NCBI GenBank assembly: GCA_963851045.1
Contig: CAWKNC010000002.1
Span: 1,178,001 to 1,242,000, forward strand
Length of the DNA stretch: 64,000 bases
Reading direction: 5' to 3'
Source: WHSW01 sp963851045
GTDB lineage: Bacteria > Actinomycetota > Thermoleophilia > Solirubrobacterales > 70-9
Below, piece by piece: positions 60,777 through 64,000 of the stretch (the first letter of the stretch is position 1; each line of letters begins with the position of its first letter). The position numbers and the translations under genes are program-made. The notes under the pieces were generated by a model. The model saw only the letters and a program-made list of their open reading frames with translations, was not told where the DNA came from and made no database searches.

Positions 60777-62256
60777 CGGCTCCGCCCATCATCAGACCGA
60801 CGCGGTCACGGGTCACCTCGTCGACCCCGAATGGACCGAGCATGCGTCCTTCGTAGAGAACCGCAATGCAGTCAGCGAGCTCGAAGACCTCGTCGAGATC
60901 GGTCGACACGACGAGCACGGCCGCCTGCCGCTCGCGCGCGTCAAGTAGGCGCTGTTGGACCTCATGCTGGGCGCGGATATCAAGTCCGCGGGTTGGATTG
61001 ACGGCGATCACCGCCTCCGGGTTACCGCCGAGCTCGCGCGCGATCACGACCTTCTGCTGATTGCCGCCGGAGAGGTTTGCGGCCGGCATGCCCGGGTCCG
61101 GCGGCGACACTCGATACTCCGTAAGGGTCTCGCGAGCCCAGCTCAAGACGGTGCGGCGCCGCATCACCCGCCCGAACCGGGGCGGTTGAGGGCCGAGCAT
61201 CAGGTTTTCCCAGAGGGGGGCATCCAACACCAGTCCGTAATGGCGCCTGTCTTCTGGGATCCGCGCGATCGGCACCCCCCGGTGTGACCACTCGCCGACC
61301 GGCGGCAGGGGCTGACCGTCAAAACGAACGGAGCCGCCGCTCGGCGCCCTGAGGCCGAAGAGAACTTCGGCAAGCGGCCGCTGGCCGTTGCCCTCCACTC
61401 CGGCGATCGCGACGATCTGTCCAGCGTGCACGCGGAGGTTGCACGCATCGAGCTCGCGACGGCCGAAGTCGTCCTCAACCGAGCAGAGATCGAGCTCGAG
61501 TCGTGGAGCTCCAACCGCCGCGCGATCGCGGCGCAGCGGCGGCTGACGGGCATCGCCGACCATCGCCGATGCGAGCTTGGCCGCATCCATCTCGGAGGTC
61601 TCGTAGGTGCCGATGTTGCGCCCGCCCCGCAGGACGGTGATCCGGTCGGCGATCCGCATCACCTCGGACAGCTTGTGGGAAATAAAGATGACGCTGTGGC
61701 CCTCGGCCCGCAGTCGTTCGACCTCTCCGAACATCTGCGCGACCTCCTCCGGGGTGAGCACCGCTGTGGGCTCATCGAGAATCAGGAGCCGCACACCGCG
61801 CGCCAGACAGCGCACGATCTCGAGACGCTGGCGCTGGGACATCGGCAGCGAGTCGATCCGAGCCGCGAAATCGACGTCAAGCGGAATGGTGCGGGCGGCG
61901 TCTGCGACTGCCGCGCGCGCTCCGTCGGGGCTGCCATCGCCCAGCCCGCCCAAGAAAAGGTTCTCCGCGACCGTCATCGGGCCGACCACGAGCGGATGCT
62001 GGTGGACCATCCCGATTCCGGCGGCGAGCGCGTCGGCCGGCGTGCGCGGGCTGATCTCCTCCCCACCGAACTCAATCGTCCCCGCGTCGGGGCGCACGAG
62101 CCCGTAGAGGATGTTCATCAGGGTCGTCTTGCCCGCGCCGTTTTCGCCCAGCAGCGCGTGTACCTCGCCCTTGGCGATCTCGAGAGAGACGCGATCGCAA
62201 GCGGTCACGTTCGCAAACCGCTTGACGATCGCGCTCATCCGAGCCAGCGCAGGCAA
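60766..62256 (-). CDS. ABC transporter ATP-binding protein with two ATPase domains
   Basis: A 496-residue sugar/nucleoside-type double ATPase. The first domain has Walker A GENGAGKTTLMN, the signature-like PMSQRQRLEIVRCLARG and Walker B LLILDEPTAVLTPEE. The second domain has a degenerate Walker A (IAGVEGNGQRPLAEVL) but a full signature LSGGNQQKVVIARELG. The start TTG 62256 is favoured by AAAGGAG 4 nt upstream; ATG 62238 is an alternative. It energises the two permeases. Confidence 0.94.
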   Translation of the reverse strand: MPALARMSAIVKRFANVTACDRVSLEIAKGEVHALLGENGAGKTTLMNILYGLVRPDAGTIEFGGEEISPRTPADALAAGIGMVHQHPLVVGPMTVAENLFLGGLGDGSPDGARAAVADAARTIPLDVDFAARIDSLPMSQRQRLEIVRCLARGVRLLILDEPTAVLTPEEVAQMFGEVERLRAEGHSVIFISHKLSEVMRIADRITVLRGGRNIGTYETSEMDAAKLASAMVGDARQPPLRRDRAAVGAPRLELDLCSVEDDFGRRELDACNLRVHAGQIVAIAGVEGNGQRPLAEVLFGLRAPSGGSVRFDGQPLPPVGEWSHRGVPIARIPEDRRHYGLVLDAPLWENLMLGPQPPRFGRVMRRRTVLSWARETLTEYRVSPPDPGMPAANLSGGNQQKVVIARELGGNPEAVIAVNPTRGLDIRAQHEVQQRLLDARERQAAVLVVSTDLDEVFELADCIAVLYEGRMLGPFGVDEVTRDRVGLMMGGAGER

Positions 62257-62299
62257 GACTCTCCTTTCCTATCCGTTACTCATCAGGCGACGGCGCGGC

Positions 62300-63334
62300 T
62301 CAGCCGCTGCCCTCTCCCGAACCGGGGATGTCACCGCCGACCGAGGGCACGTCGACCTCGCCGTCGATGATCTGCTGCTTGACCTCGTCAACCTCGGCCT
62401 GGACGTCCTCGGGCAGGTTGTAGACGGGGCTGAGGTCGATCACTCCCGACGCGAGTCCCTCAACGGCCAGCGTGCCGCCCTCGAACTCATCAGCGATCGC
62501 CTGCTCGCACGCCAGTCCAATCATCTTGGCCTGATCGACGATCTGGCTTGCGATGACCGTGTCAGGCGCGAGCTCGTTTTGGTCGACACCCCAGCCGATG
62601 GCGTAGATGCCTTCCTCGGCGGCGCCGTTGATCACGCCCACGCCCGCCGAATCAGCGATGTGGTAGATCACGTCGATGCCCGAGGCAGCCTGGCTGCGAG
62701 CAGCCTCCTTGCCCTTGGCGACGTCATCAAACGTTCCGAGATACACAGCCTCGAAGGTGACGTCCGGGTTGACCGACTTCGCCCCGGCCTCGAATGCCTC
62801 GGCCTGGGTTTGTAGAACCGGATACTCGAATCCGAAGATGCCGCCGAGCTTGTTGGACTCGGTCGCCTTCCCCGCGACGACCCCCGCCAGGAACGCGCCC
62901 TGGGTGGAGTTCGGCATCAGGTGCTGAATGTTGTCCTGCTCGGGTGGGAGCGGGTTCGACGTCACGATGTACTCGACGTCCGGAAAGTCGGGAGCGATTT
63001 TCGCCGCGACCTCGCCGAACTCGAATCCGTGACCGATAACCAGGTCGTTCTCCTGTGAGAGCGTTTCGTACGTCCGATCGAACTCCGGCACAGGCACGAG
63101 TTCCTGGAACGATGTTTCCGCCCCGGAGCCCTCGCATGCCTGCAGACCCTCGTAACCGGTCTGGTTGAACCCCTTGTCGTTGATGGGCCCGGGCAGGACC
63201 ATCCCGACCTTCAGGCTCGTGGCCTCACCACTGCCGCCCGAGTCTCCTCCTTCGTCGTCGCTGCCGCAAGCGGCCAAACCGAGGCTGAGTACCGCGCACA
63301 GCGCGGCCACAGCTGGCCAGCGTCGAGTGTTCAT
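62300..63334 (-). CDS. BMP-family substrate-binding lipoprotein
   Basis: A 344-residue lipoprotein from ATG 63334, preceded by AAAGGGAGA. The lipobox LAACGS places the lipidated Cys at 23. The mature part has GMVLPGPINDKGFNQTGYEGL, GHGFEFGEVAAKIAPDFP and NSTQGAFLAGVVAG, the conserved BMP/PnrA-like purine-nucleoside-binding pattern. It is anchored outside the membrane and passes ligand to the permease pair. An acidic, Gly/Ser-rich tail ends the protein. Confidence 0.94.
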   Translation of the reverse strand: MNTRRWPAVAALCAVLSLGLAACGSDDEGGDSGGSGEATSLKVGMVLPGPINDKGFNQTGYEGLQACEGSGAETSFQELVPVPEFDRTYETLSQENDLVIGHGFEFGEVAAKIAPDFPDVEYIVTSNPLPPEQDNIQHLMPNSTQGAFLAGVVAGKATESNKLGGIFGFEYPVLQTQAEAFEAGAKSVNPDVTFEAVYLGTFDDVAKGKEAARSQAASGIDVIYHIADSAGVGVINGAAEEGIYAIGWGVDQNELAPDTVIASQIVDQAKMIGLACEQAIADEFEGGTLAVEGLASGVIDLSPVYNLPEDVQAEVDEVKQQIIDGEVDVPSVGGDIPGSGEGSG

Positions 63335-64000
63335 CGTGTCTCCCTTTCTACATCCGGGATTTCGCGGGCTGCCGACATCTGCCGGAAACCGCGCATGTCC
63401 TCCATCGCCCGCAGCGTGCGTGCCGGGGGCGTTGAAGCCTGTTGAGCTCGCTTTGATGCCTGCTCGGCAAGCGCCGCCCGCGCCGCCGCGCCGTCGACGG
63501 TGGTGCACCGTCCGTCGCGTACGACGAGGCGGCCATCGACAACGACGTGTCGCACCCCGCGTCCCGATTCTGAGAGCGCGAGAGCTGCGGTCGTATCGAC
63601 CGCTCCGGCAAGTCCATCTCCGTTGCGGTCGATCAGAGTCAGATCGGCGATGGCGCCCTCGCGCAGCGACCCCAGGCGGTCGCCGAGACCAAGGACGGCT
63701 GCCCCGCCGGAAGTTGCCATCGTGAGGGTCCGGGCGCTGGTGAGCCAGCGGTCGCGCTCGCCGTCGTTGTGAATCAGCGTTGCGAGTCGCACCGCCTCCC
63801 AGAGGTTGTGGTTGTCAGAGGAGGCGGCGCCGTCGCTTCCGAGCGCCACCGTCGCGCCGGCCTCGAGCAGTTCCACAATTGGAGCCCGGCCACTGCCGAG
63901 CCTCAGGTTCGCCGCCGGGTTGTGCACGGTGATTGCTCCGCTGCCGGCGATGAGCGCGACATCGTCCTCGTTTGCCCAGACCGAGTGCGGCAGCGAGCAG
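63331..64000 (-). CDS. Atz/Trz-type amidohydrolase, N terminus beyond window
   Basis: At least 222 C-terminal residues of a metal-dependent deaminase. The visible part starts SLPHSVWANEDDVALIAG and continues VHNPAANLRLGSGRAPIVELLEAG, GSDGAASSDNHNLWEAVRLA (with the metal Asp) and a GSLREGAIADLTLID C-terminal strand. This is the S-adenosylhomocysteine/5'-methylthioadenosine/guanine deaminase branch. Its stop overlaps the BMP lipoprotein ATG by 4 nt, so it heads the visible operon and likely deaminates the imported base or nucleoside. Confidence 0.9.
   Translation of the reverse strand, partial: CSLPHSVWANEDDVALIAGSGAITVHNPAANLRLGSGRAPIVELLEAGATVALGSDGAASSDNHNLWEAVRLATLIHNDGERDRWLTSARTLTMATSGGAAVLGLGDRLGSLREGAIADLTLIDRNGDGLAGAVDTTAALALSESGRGVRHVVVDGRLVVRDGRCTTVDGAAARAALAEQASKRAQQASTPPARTLRAMEDMRGFRQMSAAREIPDVERETR

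Noticed and set aside
1..64000. CRISPR arrays, rRNA genes, prophage or insertion sequences
   Set aside because: I saw no regularly spaced repeats, no rRNA-like sequence, no structural phage genes and no transposase motif. The only dispersed repeat is the 53-nt element.

Overview
The window is a high-GC, densely packed bacterial chromosome segment with short intergenic gaps, many 4-nt ATGA/GTGA gene overlaps and frequent GTG starts. The tlyA-nadK-recN-steA-steB-pyrG-xerD order is a classical actinobacterial arrangement. Several lineage-flavoured proteins point to class Thermoleophilia (Solirubrobacterales-like): two secreted collagen-like (Gly-X-Y) proteins, an HTH/HNH protein remnant, a DUF6351 protein, a secreted protein with repeated Leu-rich units, and a conserved protein at 28503-29039. 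The taxon is inferred from gene content, since no rRNA is present.

Layout. (1) 1-6553, minus strand: a type II fatty-acid synthesis operon, fabD-fabH-fabG-acpP-fabF, followed by an acyl-CoA carboxylase carboxyltransferase, an SGNH hydrolase and a MaoC-type dehydratase that runs off the left edge. (2) 6682-8441: a GAF histidine kinase with a LuxR-type response regulator. (3) 8481-30256: an accessory region with a metallo-hydrolase, a nicotinate phosphoribosyltransferase-like gene, redox enzymes, glycosyltransferases, secreted proteins, a CAU-anticodon tRNA and the three-gene CP-ATP-grasp / alpha-E / transglutaminase operon. Five genes here are each broken by single-base +1 shifts, seven shifts in total. 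I found none in the genes of the rest of the window. (4) 30283-30973: a perfect LexA-like palindrome, an internally deleted HTH-HNH gene and tRNA-Asn. (5) 31011-35207: recO, a DUF3159 protein, dgt and dnaG. (6) 35323-38396: a collagen-like protein, a P1 peptidase with mutM, and a GNAT enzyme. (7) 38404-50216: a roughly 12-kb run of eleven co-directional genes for rRNA methylation, NAD phosphorylation, DNA repair, cell-envelope division factors, CTP synthesis, peptidase, Nudix and XerD functions. (8) 50233-52839: secreted and membrane proteins, plus the second copy of a 53-nt inverted-repeat element first seen at 17001. (9) 52915-55817: dxs and a short-chain prenyl diphosphate synthase (isoprenoids). 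(10) 55863-64000: a DUF5591-like protein, an acetylpolyamine/histone-deacetylase-type amidohydrolase, a nitrilase-superfamily enzyme, and a complete BMP-family nucleoside-type ABC importer with an Atz/Trz amidohydrolase. Together these look like an uptake-and-deamination operon for purine- or polyamine-related nitrogen compounds.

The points most worth a second look are the dispersed inverted-repeat element with a conserved loop (17001 and 52322), the two related LexA-like palindromes (30283 and 52856) with the deleted HNH gene behind the first, the clustered +1 frameshifts, the PNPT-like transferase inserted between steB and pyrG, and the importer/amidohydrolase operon whose nitrilase has Arg where the catalytic Lys is expected.
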